Shown piece after piece: positions 34,566 through 43,567 of a DNA stretch of 46,241 nucleotides. Below the pieces are notes generated by a model that worked only from the letters and a program-made list of their open reading frames with translations, searched no databases and was not told where the DNA came from. The DNA is from Stigonema ocellatum SAG 48.90 = DSM 106950. Its GTDB lineage: Bacteria; Cyanobacteriota; Cyanobacteriia; Cyanobacteriales; Nostocaceae. Numbering within the stretch: position 1 is the stretch's first letter; each line of letters begins with the position of its first letter. The stretch spans positions 1 through 46,241 of the forward strand of contig JADQBA010000070.1 in assembly GCA_016903675.1 (NCBI GenBank). Reading direction: 5' to 3'. Made by a program: the position numbers and the translations under genes.

Positions 34566-34925
34566 ATGATTATTGTTAATCCTTCAACGCTTAGTTATAA
34601 TGTGCTAATTGAACATGAGCCAGACGGTAGATTTAATGCAGTGGTGCTAGGCTTATCGGACTGTAAAAGTTCAGGAAAAACGGAAAATGAAGCTCTGGAA
34701 AACTTACAGCAGCTTTTGCAAAAACGTTTACAGAATTCAAAGATAGTTACCTTAGAGATAAATTCTCCCGAAACTGATAATCCTTGGATGAAGGTAGCTG
34801 GGATGTACAAGGATAATTCACTTTTTGATGAAGTACTGGCTGATATACAAGCAGAACGTGGTAAACTTGACGCAGAAATAGAAGAATTTTATAGACAAAT
34901 CGATACAGAAGACGAAGTAAAGTGA
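34566..34925 (+). CDS. HicB-like antitoxin
   Basis: 119 residues. The N-terminal 70 have the HicB fold pattern: YNVLIEHEPDGRFNAVVLGLSDCKSSGKTENEALENL, with key residues VVLGLSDC and the TENEALENL helix. The last 50 are acidic and helical (EVLADIQAERGKLDAEIEEFY), a likely toxin-wrapping tail. It overlaps the PIN toxin gene by 4 bp (GTGA, 34922-34925). HicB antitoxins normally pair with HicA, so the pairing here with a PIN toxin is a mixed type. Confidence 0.82.
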   Translation: MIIVNPSTLSYNVLIEHEPDGRFNAVVLGLSDCKSSGKTENEALENLQQLLQKRLQNSKIVTLEINSPETDNPWMKVAGMYKDNSLFDEVLADIQAERGKLDAEIEEFYRQIDTEDEVK

Positions 34926-35371
34926 CTGTTATTTGGGTGTTGGATACAGACCATTTATCACTTTTTCAAAGAGAACATCCAATTGTTAAACAGCGGATAA
35001 AGCAAATGAATTTTGCAAATACAGCTATAACAGTTGTGACATTGGAAGAGCAAATGAAAGGATGGCTGAATGTTATTAATAAGTATAACGGTCAGCCCTC
35101 TGAATTTGAAAAACTGATACTGGCTTACAAAGGATTAAAGGATGGCGTAGAATACCTCAACAAGCTCAAATTACTAGACTTTGACCTGCCTGCTTACAAT
35201 TGTTATCAAGAATTAGTTGGTCAGAGAATTCGTATAGGTACGAGAGATTTACGTATTGCTGCAATTACACTGTCCATCAAGGGTATTTTGGTTACACGCA
35301 ATACTAAAGATTTTGCCAAAGTCCCTAATTTACAAATAGAAGATTGGACAATATCTTCAAGCCCCGCCTGA
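34922..35371 (+). CDS. PIN-domain toxin (VapC-like)
   Basis: 149 residues, GTG start coupled to the antitoxin stop. The PIN acidic residues are visible: LDTDHLSLF near the N-terminus, TLEEQMKGW (Glu), GTRDLRIAAITL (Asp) and TRNTKDFAKV (Asp). Predicted action is metal-dependent RNA cleavage. It ends 3 bp before the convergent chemoreceptor-like gene, so the two share almost no 3' spacer. Confidence 0.9.
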   Translation: MTVIWVLDTDHLSLFQREHPIVKQRIKQMNFANTAITVVTLEEQMKGWLNVINKYNGQPSEFEKLILAYKGLKDGVEYLNKLKLLDFDLPAYNCYQELVGQRIRIGTRDLRIAAITLSIKGILVTRNTKDFAKVPNLQIEDWTISSSPA

Positions 35372-35374
35372 CCT

Positions 35375-36442
35375 TTACGAAACTTCTTGCAGGTCTTGTA
35401 CAAATGTCGCGAGTTTGACAAAGGACTCAGCTACTGCGAAGGCTTGTTCTGAAGTGTGGTTGGCGATACTCACAATTCCCAAAATAGATTGGTTTGCCTT
35501 GGTTGAAGTTTCTACTTGAACAGCAGCGGTTTGAGTAAGTGCAATCACCAGTGTTTTCATGCGATCGTTTACAGTGACAATCTGCTCGAGTTTCTGCTGA
35601 GTTTTCTCCACCAATTCAGTCCCGCTGATTGCTTGTTGTGATTCAGCCTTCAGCGCATCGATGACTTCATGAACGAGTGGTTTAATTTGTGCAATATCCG
35701 AATCCAACTGCTGTAGTAAGGAAACGATGTTCTCAGCCGAATCACCCAACGTTTGAATTTGATCGTAGATAGATGTAGCGGACTCCGTCTGGTTGAAAGC
35801 GACCTCCTCCGAAAGAGTTTGGACAACTATTTCACTACTTGTCAGCAGTTCTGACACTTGACGCTGAAGCGCTTCTTTTTGTTGACGTTGCTCGTTATAG
35901 GCAGTTTCAGCAGCTTGGTACGCCTGTTCTACTTTCCCTAGCAATTTTGGAAGCTGTTCTTTGATGAAGCTGATGTTTGTCTCTAAAACAACCCGTTCAT
36001 CAATGCTTTCTACGGGAACACTCGTACCCTGAATCTCTCGACGTAAGCTATTGACTATAGTAGTAGAGAGGGCAGCAGCATTTAGGACTGGACGAAGAGC
36101 ACGATTAGCTAACAAAGTCGCGATCGCACCTGCCAACACTGACATCATCAGTGTTATAATTAAAAAAAGTAATTGTTTTTGTTGCGCCAGATCCGTTTCT
36201 GCTAAATCTGTAGCGCCCACTGGTTTAATTTGGGAAATCTGTTTAGTTACTAACTGGCTCTCAAGGTAGTAGGTTCCTGCGCCAACTGTCAGCACGGGGA
36301 TCACGCTAATGGCGAGTGCCCAAAGGATGACTTTAGTCTTCAAGCTCCATTTTTGCAGCCCGATCCACCCTAAACTATGCTGATGAATCTGTAGCCGATT
36401 GAAATTGTGCCCTGCTTGCTTTTGAGAAGAAGGCTGTATCAT
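35375..36442 (-). CDS. Chemoreceptor-like membrane protein lacking the signalling tip
   Basis: 355 residues from the ATG at 36442; the longer frame has nine extra codons. The N-terminus (HSLGWIGLQKWSLKTKVILWALAISVIPVL) matches cyanobacterial PilJ/PixJ-type receptors, and two membrane segments lie at about 40-60 and 90-115. A HAMP-like piece (NRALRPVL) and long coiled-coil helices follow. The end (SIANHTSEQAFAVAESFVKLATFVQDLQ) resembles the extreme C-terminus of those receptors. The conserved hairpin tip that binds CheW/CheA (E..GRGFAVVA type) is absent. It may modulate other receptors or be a shortened relic. Confidence 0.75.
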   Translation of the reverse strand: MIQPSSQKQAGHNFNRLQIHQHSLGWIGLQKWSLKTKVILWALAISVIPVLTVGAGTYYLESQLVTKQISQIKPVGATDLAETDLAQQKQLLFLIITLMMSVLAGAIATLLANRALRPVLNAAALSTTIVNSLRREIQGTSVPVESIDERVVLETNISFIKEQLPKLLGKVEQAYQAAETAYNEQRQQKEALQRQVSELLTSSEIVVQTLSEEVAFNQTESATSIYDQIQTLGDSAENIVSLLQQLDSDIAQIKPLVHEVIDALKAESQQAISGTELVEKTQQKLEQIVTVNDRMKTLVIALTQTAAVQVETSTKANQSILGIVSIANHTSEQAFAVAESFVKLATFVQDLQEVS

Positions 36443-36669
36443 AAATAAAATTTGATAGTGATGCAACAACTGATGAAGGAAACAACATCTCTCTCCCCAG
36501 AGAGTTTGATAAGCTCGATTGATATTGAAGTCTATCAGTATTTTATCTGACAGAAGGATATTGTTAAAATTTTTCTATAACCCTCAGTACTTCATGTCAT
36601 TTATTTTGAGAGTTACGCTAAGATGCGCAGATTGGTATTAGTAGTAGTGCTGCTCAATTCCAAGCCTAT

Positions 36670-36723
36670 CCGCCTAAGAATAAATTCTTAGGCTAATAGC
36701 TGAAGTCGGCATACCGCCGACTT
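36670..36723 (+). repeat. Paired-hairpin element, copy A
   Basis: After ccgcct the long stem gcctaagaat/attcttaggc (36672-36681, 36684-36693) is followed by the spacer taatagctg and the short stem aagtcggc/gccgactt (36703-36710, 36716-36723). The layout is shared with four other copies in the window. Confidence 0.75.
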
Positions 36724-36762
36724 GAGAGAATTTGAATGAGCGAGTGTTTTCACTACTCATTC

Positions 36763-36817
36763 AGTCCTCTAAAAGAGGACTTATGCTATGAGCCTGGGAC
36801 TTCAAGTCCCAGGCGGA
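36763..36817 (-). repeat. Paired-hairpin element, copy B
   Basis: In reverse orientation to copy A: short stem agtcctct/agaggact (36763-36770, 36774-36781), spacer tatgctatga, long stem gcctgggact/agtcccaggc (36792-36801, 36805-36814) and gga. It begins 9 bp past the pyk stop codon and may act in 3'-end formation. Confidence 0.75.
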
Positions 36818-36825
36818 TGCCGGCT

Positions 36826-38595
36826 TTAAGAAGTTCTCACCGCACCGGAGTAAATCAAACCGCGCTGCACATCCATAGTCAAAATTGCACCATCTCGAAT
36901 CACTTGTGTCGCGTTGTTCACACCGACAATCACAGGGACACCAAGACGCAAGCCAATGACCGCAGCATGGCTGGTCAGACTCTCTTCTTCGGTAATAATT
37001 CCAGCAGCCTTGCGAATTGCCTCAACAAAATCGGCACTGGTGCGGGGAGCAACCAAAATATCTCCATGATTAAAGTTACTGACATCCATGCCAGTTTGTG
37101 CTACCCGTGCGCGACCACTGACAGATCCTTGTCCTAGTCCAATTCCATGACCTAGCACCGCCGTTACCACCTCAACTTTAATCAAATCTGTTGACCCAGA
37201 AATGCCTTGGAGTGTGCCTGCTGTCATAACTACTAAATCCCCCTCAGACAGGAGCATTAGTTCCTGAGCCACGTTGATAGCGGCTTGAAAAGTTTGACCT
37301 GTGGATGGGAGTTCTAGCACCAACAACGGTTTTACTCCCCACACAAGCTGCAACTGCCGCGCCACATTCACATGGGGTGTCACTGCCAAGATGGGTGTTT
37401 GGGGACGGAACTTGGAGACATTGCGAGCTGTGGCTCCGGTTTGCGTTAGGGTCATAATTGCCGATGCTCCCAACTGTTCTGCAATTTGACCCACTGCTTG
37501 ACTAATGGCATTAGGAATAGAACGCCTGGTATCTCTCACCTGACGTGCGTTTGTGTTCAACGCCTCCTCCTGCTCAATGCGCTCAGCAATCCGCGCCATT
37601 GTTGCCACAGCTTCTATTGGGAACTTGCCCACAGCGGTTTCATTCGACAGCATCACCGCATCCGTGCCATCCAAAATCGCATTTGCCACATCCGACACTT
37701 CGGCACGAGTCGGACGGGGGTTGCTAACCATGCTGTCCAACATCTGGGTGGCGGTGATAATGGGAATCCCCATGCGATTGGCAGTGACAATCAACCGCTT
37801 TTGCAGCACGGGGACATCCTCCGCTGGCAGTTCTACACCCAAGTCACCTCTTGCCACCATAACGCCATCACACAAAGCCAGAACTGCTTCCATTTGTTCA
37901 ATTGCTTCGTGCTTTTCAATTTTGGCAATGACAGGCACTTGCTTACCCGTGCTGGAAATCAGTTCTTTGATTTCTATCATGTCCTGGGGGTTGCGGACGA
38001 AGGAAAGGGCTACCCAGTCCACACCTTGGTCTAGACCAAACATCAAATCCTCGCGGTCTTTGTCGGTCATTGCCTTAACTGACAGGTAAACACCTGGAAA
38101 GTTAACGCCTTTGTTGTTAGAAAGGGTCCCACCCACGGTGACTCGACAATGCAAATCACCTTTTTCTCGGTTGATCTCCTCTACTAGCATTTCTACTCGC
38201 CCATCATCCAGGAGGATTCTTGCTCCTGTGGGTACTTCCTCTGCCAAATAATCGTAGGTGACACAGCTTATTTCCTGTTGACCAATAATCGGACGATTGG
38301 TCAAAGTGAAGCGATCGCCTTTTGCCACTACTATAGATCCGGTTTCAAACTTCCCCAAGCGAATTTTTGGTCCTTGCAAGTCTTGGAGGATCGCCACTGG
38401 GCGATTCAATTCAAATGCTGTTTGCCGAATTAGGCGAATATTACGCTGATGGTCAGCGTGAGTACCGTGGGAGAAGTTGAGCCGCAGTGTTGTTGCACCA
38501 GCCTCAATAATAGCTTTAAGCATTTCTGGGCTGCTGGTGGCAGGACCAATGGTGGCGACAATTTTTGTCCGGCGTACAGAATCTCTTAGTTGCAT
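36826..38595 (-). CDS. pyk: Pyruvate kinase with C-terminal PEP-utiliser-like domain
   Basis: 589 residues, about 110 longer than the minimal enzyme. The N-terminal barrel begins RRTKIVATIGPATSS and has LRLNFSHG, VPVIAKIEKHEA and the MVARGDLGVELP substrate loop. The extra C-terminal domain (about 490-585) is a swivelling phosphohistidine-type module with ITEEESLTSHAAVIGLRLG (TSHAA as in PPDK and PEP synthase). This form is known from several bacteria, including cyanobacteria and bacilli. It converts PEP and ADP to pyruvate and ATP. A paired-hairpin element lies directly after its stop. Confidence 0.96.
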   Translation of the reverse strand: MQLRDSVRRTKIVATIGPATSSPEMLKAIIEAGATTLRLNFSHGTHADHQRNIRLIRQTAFELNRPVAILQDLQGPKIRLGKFETGSIVVAKGDRFTLTNRPIIGQQEISCVTYDYLAEEVPTGARILLDDGRVEMLVEEINREKGDLHCRVTVGGTLSNNKGVNFPGVYLSVKAMTDKDREDLMFGLDQGVDWVALSFVRNPQDMIEIKELISSTGKQVPVIAKIEKHEAIEQMEAVLALCDGVMVARGDLGVELPAEDVPVLQKRLIVTANRMGIPIITATQMLDSMVSNPRPTRAEVSDVANAILDGTDAVMLSNETAVGKFPIEAVATMARIAERIEQEEALNTNARQVRDTRRSIPNAISQAVGQIAEQLGASAIMTLTQTGATARNVSKFRPQTPILAVTPHVNVARQLQLVWGVKPLLVLELPSTGQTFQAAINVAQELMLLSEGDLVVMTAGTLQGISGSTDLIKVEVVTAVLGHGIGLGQGSVSGRARVAQTGMDVSNFNHGDILVAPRTSADFVEAIRKAAGIITEEESLTSHAAVIGLRLGVPVIVGVNNATQVIRDGAILTMDVQRGLIYSGAVRTS

Positions 38596-38932
38596 AGGGG
38601 CTGAACCTAGGGAGCTACTCTGGGGATCATCTTAAATTAAGGCGCAATCTTTATCTGTCGCTGCTGATTCACTAGGGGAATGAGGGTGACAGGGTGTGGG
38701 GATGTAAGGGAAAATCATGTTTTAAAACTCAATTTGGAATCAACAATCGTCTTCCCGCCTACACCCTTACACCCTTACACCCCCGCACCCCCAAAATTAC
38801 CACCCAGTGGAATCATAACTCTATTCAACTACTGATATTTGAAAAAGGTGAATAAATCTTCCTATACAAAACTTTATTATTGACTTGATGGTATCGTATA
38901 CTCGCAGTATATGTTATGTTGAGGAGATTAAT
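38596..38932. other. Divergent spacer of pyk and crtR with ttacaccc repeats
   Basis: It contains a run of 7-8 bp units ttacaccc/cgcacccc (about 38757-38791). A TTGACT at 38880-38885 may be part of the crtR promoter, but no -10 box is well spaced. No gene is present. Confidence 0.5.
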
Positions 38933-39826
38933 ATGCTCATGTCAGAGGCACAGAAGCCAAAGACAGTCCCACCTAAAGAATTATTAGCTGCTCCTGGGGA
39001 TTTAAGTCCGACGCTGCTGATGTTTTTGGCAGCTGTACTAATATTCGTGTTGTCTAACTTTGGTTACTGGCTCTGGCAATGGCCTCACTGGCTATGTTTT
39101 ACCATCAACACCTTAGCCTTGCATATTGCCGGAACGGTGATTCACGATGCCTGTCACCAGTCTGCCCATAGTAACCGGCTGATTAATGCCGCATTAGGAC
39201 ATGGTAGTGCCTTGATGCTAGTTTTTGCATTTCCAGTGTTTACGCGGGTGCATTTGCAGCATCATGCCCATGTCAATGATCCAGAAAACGATCCGGATCA
39301 TTATGTTTCCACGGGTGGACCACTGTGGTTGCTTCCAGTACGCTTTTTATACCACGAAGTGTTTTTCTTTCAACGGCGGTTATGGCGTAAATATGAGCTA
39401 CTGGAATGGTTTGCTAGCCGCTTGTTTGTTGTGGCAATTTTTTATATCTCAGTTCAATATCACTTTTTGGGTTACATTCTGAATTTTTGGTTCATACCAA
39501 CTGCTGTAGTCGGCTTAGCACTGGGATTATTTTTTGATTATTTGCCCCATCGACCTCACCAAGAGCGCGATCGCTGGAAAAATGCTCGCGTCTATGCCAA
39601 CCCAATTCTGAATATCCTGATTATGGGGCAAAATTACCACTTAATCCATCATCTTTGGCCTTCTATCCCGTGGTATAATTACCAGCCTACATACTATCTC
39701 ATGAAGCCTCTTTTAGATGAAAAAGGCTGTCATCAATCCTTAGGACTGCTACAAAAAAAAGACTTTTTTGAGTTCATTTACGACGTTTTTTTAGGAATTA
39801 GGTTGCATCACAATAGCAGTAAATAA
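38933..39826 (+). CDS. crtR: CrtR-type beta-carotene hydroxylase
   Basis: 297 residues. The start at 38933 is fixed by GAGGAG at 38921-38926. It is a di-iron membrane hydroxylase of the fatty-acid-desaturase type that makes zeaxanthin and related xanthophylls. His boxes are HDACHQSAH, HLQHHAHVNDPENDPDH, PHRPHQ and LIHHLWPSIPWYNY. About four membrane helices fit the family. This is the cyanobacterial CrtR type, distinct from CrtZ. Confidence 0.94.
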   Translation: MLMSEAQKPKTVPPKELLAAPGDLSPTLLMFLAAVLIFVLSNFGYWLWQWPHWLCFTINTLALHIAGTVIHDACHQSAHSNRLINAALGHGSALMLVFAFPVFTRVHLQHHAHVNDPENDPDHYVSTGGPLWLLPVRFLYHEVFFFQRRLWRKYELLEWFASRLFVVAIFYISVQYHFLGYILNFWFIPTAVVGLALGLFFDYLPHRPHQERDRWKNARVYANPILNILIMGQNYHLIHHLWPSIPWYNYQPTYYLMKPLLDEKGCHQSLGLLQKKDFFEFIYDVFLGIRLHHNSSK

Positions 39827-39927
39827 CTGGACACAACTTCTAGCTAGCCTTCTTATCGTAGTTCGCAATTCGTAATTACTACCCCACGAATAATAGTCTT
39901 ATTCTGTCGCTTAATTCACTGATTATT

Positions 39928-39967
39928 AATTACGAATTACGAATTACGAATTACGAATTACGAATTA
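39928..39967. repeat. Heptamer tandem repeat (attacga)
   Basis: About five units of the 7-bp attacga run up to 2 bp from the aroH stop codon. A truncated copy also lies near 26715. Confidence 0.8.
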
Positions 39968-39969
39968 TT

Positions 39970-40338
39970 CTATCGACTCCAATCCGGACGCAAGCCTGTG
40001 GCCTGACGCAAATAGCTATGGTAAATTGGGGTAGACACTGGCAGGTGGGCATGGACTAAAAAACGGATGCAGCGTTCTAAGCTACCACACACGTGCATTT
40101 GCTGCACATCCAACATGGCTACGTTGTCCCAGTTAGGACGTTCGCGTGCGATCGCAGCTGGAAAACTAGCATCCAGATCGCGTGTCACCGAGAAAGTAAC
40201 ACTAATAATGTCCGTTGTATGCAGTTGATTCCTTTTTTCCAGTTCATCTAGTAATTCCATCACAGCGTCTCGCATTGCTTCAACTGTGTTTTCTGAGACG
40301 GTTGTTGCTCCGCGAATAGCCCGCATTCGCCACTCCAC
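39970..40338 (-). CDS. aroH: Chorismate mutase, AroH type
   Basis: 122 residues from the GTG at 40336-40338, decided by GGAGG 8 bp upstream; the longer frame starts inside that region. It converts chorismate to prephenate for Phe/Tyr synthesis. AroH-fold motifs are MRAIRGATTV (Arg7-type), SVTFSVTRDLDASFPA, RERPNWDNVAML and MHVCGSLERCIRFLVH. The length matches B. subtilis AroH. It lies 100 bp downstream of sppA on the same strand. Confidence 0.93.
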   Translation of the reverse strand: MEWRMRAIRGATTVSENTVEAMRDAVMELLDELEKRNQLHTTDIISVTFSVTRDLDASFPAAIARERPNWDNVAMLDVQQMHVCGSLERCIRFLVHAHLPVSTPIYHSYLRQATGLRPDWSR

Positions 40339-40441
40339 AAAAAAATCCTCCTTAAAATACACAAGTCGAGTAAAGAGTGAGGAGTGATGAATAAATATTC
40401 GCGCCTCCTAACTCCGCGCCTCCGCGCCTCCTAACTTATTA

Positions 40442-41263
40442 TCACGGTCGATATAACCACAGGGGTAGACCACTAGTGGACATTTCAAATTCGAGCCAAT
40501 CAAACCCAGACCCAAGTCTAGATGAACCCTGAATGCTCCCTGGTAATAAACGGCTTAACAAAGGTTTACGTTCTTCTAAGGTATAGACGGGGGTTTTTTC
40601 AGGGTCAAGACCAACTAGTTCTGCCGCCCAGCGACGGGAGTCTTCCTCTGTTCCTAGCCGGTCTACAATACCCAACTCTACGGCTTGCTGTCCAGTAAAA
40701 ATCCGACCATCAGCAAAACTCTTCACAGTTTCCACCCCTAAGGAACGAGCCTCAGCTACTGTTTGTACGAACTGCTGGTAGCTTGTGTCAATCAATTCTT
40801 GCAAAATATTTTCTTCTGGTTCAGTCAGTTCCCGGTCAAAAGCCAAAATATCTTTGTAGGGACCAGACTTAATTACCTTGAAGGAAACACCGATTTTTTG
40901 TAGTAGGCGTTCCAAGTTGTTGCCACGCAAAATCACACCAATGCTACCTGTAATTGTACCAGGGTTAGCCATGATGTATTCGGCTCCCACACCAATGTAT
41001 ACACCGCCAGAAGCAGAAATATTGCCAAAACTGGCAATAATTTTCACTTTTTCGCGTAACCGCTTTAGGGCGCTGTAGATTTCTTGGGAATCCACCACCG
41101 TACCGCCAGGACTGTCGATACGTAGCAGTAATGCCGGAAACTTTTTCTCTTCTACTGTTTTCAGGGCTTCTAGCACTCGCTTGCGAGTAGCACTCGCGAT
41201 CGCACCAGTTATTTCAATCCGAGCAATTTGTTTACGAAACCTGGGCTGAAAAGGCCAAATCAT
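40442..41263 (-). CDS. sppA: Signal peptide peptidase SppA, short form
   Basis: 273 residues, a single-domain serine protease of the SppA/SohB type. The nucleophile is S85 in SASGGVYIG and the general base K137 in SGPYKDI. The N-terminal LLLRIDSPGGTVVDSQEIY is the family signature. There is no N-terminal membrane helix (starts MIWPFQPRFRKQIARI), unlike many SppA proteins, so it may attach peripherally. It degrades leftover signal peptides or light-harvesting related substrates; cyanobacterial SppA has been linked to light acclimation. Confidence 0.94.
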   Translation of the reverse strand: MIWPFQPRFRKQIARIEITGAIASATRKRVLEALKTVEEKKFPALLLRIDSPGGTVVDSQEIYSALKRLREKVKIIASFGNISASGGVYIGVGAEYIMANPGTITGSIGVILRGNNLERLLQKIGVSFKVIKSGPYKDILAFDRELTEPEENILQELIDTSYQQFVQTVAEARSLGVETVKSFADGRIFTGQQAVELGIVDRLGTEEDSRRWAAELVGLDPEKTPVYTLEERKPLLSRLLPGSIQGSSRLGSGFDWLEFEMSTSGLPLWLYRP

Positions 41264-41511
41264 GAGCAGTCAAAACACCTCATAACAAACTCAATATTAA
41301 ATGCAATAGCGGGCAAAGCCGCTCAACGAACTTATCTCAGTTCATGTAGCTAACCACTAATAACTATAATTAATATGTTTTTTAGCGATTTAATTAATAA
41401 AAATTCACCTCTATAATACTATCAGTAGTAGTGTGTGACAAATTCCCTCTCAACAGTTTTTCAGATACTACCCTGAACACTAGCATCTAAAACGCCCATT
41501 AACTGATAAAA

Positions 41512-41799
41512 TTATCGTAAAATTTGATAACGATAATAGGCGTAAGTCTCAAACAGTGCGCCGACGAAACTACAAGTCAAACTAATTACAAATATTCCTT
41601 CAATGGGAGCGCCGCTGCCAAAGATAGTGAGAAACTGCAATATATGATTAGCGATCGCCTCAGTCACACCCTGTAAACCAGGAAAGTAGCCCACCAGGAA
41701 GATGATGCTCAACAAGCCTCCGAACAAGAACAGGGGCGCGACGAAACTAAAAATAATCGTCAGTAGCAGCGATCGCAGAAAATTGACGAGAATGGTCAT
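41512..41799 (-). CDS. Small membrane protein, unknown function
   Basis: 95 residues from the ATG at 41799; the longer frame adds 14 unlikely residues. Two to three hydrophobic segments are seen (LRSLLLTIIFSFVAPLFLFGGLLSIIFLVGYF is one long hydrophobic block, residues about 6-38; FVISLTCSFVGALFETYAY, about 69-88). The C-terminus is basic (YRYQILR). I recognise no family by name but the composition is that of a real membrane protein. Confidence 0.65.
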   Translation of the reverse strand: MTILVNFLRSLLLTIIFSFVAPLFLFGGLLSIIFLVGYFPGLQGVTEAIANHILQFLTIFGSGAPIEGIFVISLTCSFVGALFETYAYYRYQILR

Positions 41800-42153
41800 G
41801 CGGAGTAAGCTCCATGAAGTTAGTAGACAATGGTCGTACACTTGGTTATCAACTTCTACAATAATTGCGATCGCAGCGTCTCAGAGGATATTTTAGAAAT
41901 CTTAAGTTTTCATTAAAAAATATACACAATAATTCCCACAAAAATGACCACAGCCAAAAGGACATCAGATTTACATAACCCTTGAGCGTTGCAGCTTTTG
42001 CCAGACTGACAGATGTTTTCACAGGGCCTTAAATTTCTGAGAAGAGCTTTAAACTAACTTCATCTAAAATGGAGAAGGGAAAATAACGGGAATGCTACAA
42101 TATGGGTTGGAGAAAAACCCACCGATTTAAAGCAAGTAGTTACTGTGTAAAAA
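41800..42153. other. Spacer ahead of the MlaE-type permease
   Basis: No gene is seen. A TACAAT at about 42097-42102 is a candidate -10 box for the permease. Confidence 0.4.
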
Positions 42154-42954
42154 TTGAGCGAGACTACAGACAAATCCAGTTTGGGAGAATGGAGTCAGCG
42201 ACTGCTGGCCGCAATTTTCTTGGGTGGACAAGTAATAGTTCACCTAATTAAAGGTAAAATCCATCGGCGCAACATCCTAGAGCAAATGGCAGAAGTTGGA
42301 CCAGACTCCCTGTTTATTGCTCTGGTAACGGCTGTTTTTGTCGGCGCGGTATTTACAATTCAGGTAGCGCGGGAGTTTATCAACTTTGGCGCTGGAAACG
42401 TTGTTGGCGGAGTGTTGGCATTGGCGCTGACACGGGAACTCTCCCCAGTTCTCACAGCAGTGATTTTGGCGGGGCGAGTGGGTTCGGCATTTGCAGCGGA
42501 AATTGGCACAATGCGGGTAACAGAACAAATAGATGCCCTTTTGGTGTTAAAAACCGATCCAATTGACTACCTAGTTATCCCCCGCATACTAGCTTGCTGC
42601 TTGATGCTGCCAATTTTAACCCTCCTGTCTTTAGTGACAGGCATGATGGGGGGATTACTCATTGCGACGAATGTGTACAATCTTTCCGACACAGCGTTTG
42701 TCGATTCAGCCCGTAACTTTCTCGGTCTATGGGATATTGTTAGCGCCATGATTAAAGCATGTTGCTTTGGCATTTTTATCGCCATTATTGGGTGCAATTG
42801 GGGCTTGACCACAACCGGAGGCGCAAAAGGAGTAGGACAATCAACCACAACGGCAGTTGTTACCTCTTTGTTGGTTATATTTATTAGCAACTTCTTTCTT
42901 TCTTGGTTAATGTTTCAGGGACCTGGCAATTCAATATCGCTACCAGGGTTATGA
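42154..42954 (+). CDS. MlaE-family ABC transporter permease
   Basis: 266 residues, TTG start. The MlaE/TGD1 signature is clear: FIALVTAVFVGAVFTIQVAREF, then LALTRELSPVLTAVILAGRVGSAFAAEIGTMRVTEQIDAL and LKTDPIDYLVIPRI (key words RELSPVL, GSAFAAEIGTM). Five membrane segments are present. Such permeases work with an MlaD substrate protein and an MlaF ATPase to move phospholipids between membranes; the partners are not in this window. The DUF3119 gene follows 100 bp downstream on the same strand. Confidence 0.92.
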   Translation: MSETTDKSSLGEWSQRLLAAIFLGGQVIVHLIKGKIHRRNILEQMAEVGPDSLFIALVTAVFVGAVFTIQVAREFINFGAGNVVGGVLALALTRELSPVLTAVILAGRVGSAFAAEIGTMRVTEQIDALLVLKTDPIDYLVIPRILACCLMLPILTLLSLVTGMMGGLLIATNVYNLSDTAFVDSARNFLGLWDIVSAMIKACCFGIFIAIIGCNWGLTTTGGAKGVGQSTTTAVVTSLLVIFISNFFLSWLMFQGPGNSISLPGL

Positions 42955-43047
42955 GAATTATGAATTATGAATTATGAATTATGAATTATGAATTATATTC
43001 CTAACTCCCCCCTCCCCCCCTCCCCCCCTCCCCCCCTCCCCACTCCT
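42955..43047. repeat. Two short tandem repeats (tatgaat and ctcccccc)
   Basis: About five units of the 7-bp tatgaat (42957-42990) directly follow the permease stop codon. Four units of ctcccccc (43006-43042) follow. An open frame crosses them into the DUF3119 gene and would add a Pro-rich leader. Confidence 0.8.
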
Positions 43048-43056
43048 AAAAACGCT

Positions 43057-43443
43057 GTGACAACTTCATTTACGTCTAACTCGGCATCAACTGTAGAACT
43101 CAAGCCTGTTTACTACATACCTGTAGTGTTAGTTATTGCCGCAATTCCACTGCTTTTGGTGCAACCTCTTTTAGGAGGGGTGATTGCACTGTTTGGCTTG
43201 TTTCTCATGTTTCAGGCGGTAACACTGCGGCTAAAATTTACCGCCACAGACTTAGATATTTACAGAGGCGAAAAATTAATTCGGCGGTTTCCTTATGTGG
43301 AATGGCAAAACTGGCGGATATTTTGGACAAGAGTTCCCATCCTTTTTTACTTTAAAGAAGTCAAAAGTATTCACTTTTTGCCGATTTTATTTGACCCCAA
43401 TACCCTCAAAAATTGCCTAGAACAACGCTGTCCAAGCAATTAG
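43057..43443 (+). CDS. DUF3119 family protein
   Basis: 128 residues from the GTG at 43057; the longer frame from 42988 translates the repeats and is rejected. Two adjacent hydrophobic segments (VVLVIAAIPLLLVQPLLGGVIALFGLFLMF, about 22-52) are followed by a PH-like cytosolic domain (YRGEKLIRRFPYVEWQNWRIF). The family is restricted to cyanobacteria and plastid lineages and has no known function. It stands between the MlaE-type permease and DUF3086. Confidence 0.85.
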   Translation: MTTSFTSNSASTVELKPVYYIPVVLVIAAIPLLLVQPLLGGVIALFGLFLMFQAVTLRLKFTATDLDIYRGEKLIRRFPYVEWQNWRIFWTRVPILFYFKEVKSIHFLPILFDPNTLKNCLEQRCPSN

Positions 43444-43567
43444 TTCACCTGTGTGCTTTTGTGTTACGGGAATTGGAGAATTTGCAAAGTTTCCCACAGC
43501 TTCTGTCCGTGTGGATGAATTGGGGGCAATTTTAGGGGCAGTCTTTGGTATAATCGCATGAGAGCTA

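Larger units (their letters stand above)
36443..36825. other. Spacer with two paired-hairpin elements
   Basis: The spacer lies between the receptor-like gene start and the pyk stop. The two elements at 36670-36723 and 36763-36817 are in opposite orientation. The remaining part is AT-rich and presumably carries the receptor promoter. Confidence 0.55.

Noticed and set aside
37486..38089. Long plus-strand frames opposite pyk
   Set aside because: They lie entirely within pyruvate kinase, whose motifs are unmistakable.
42988..43056. Pro-rich N-terminal extension of DUF3119
   Set aside because: The 23 codons translate the tatgaat and ctcccccc tandem repeats; the GTG at 43057 gives the expected family start.
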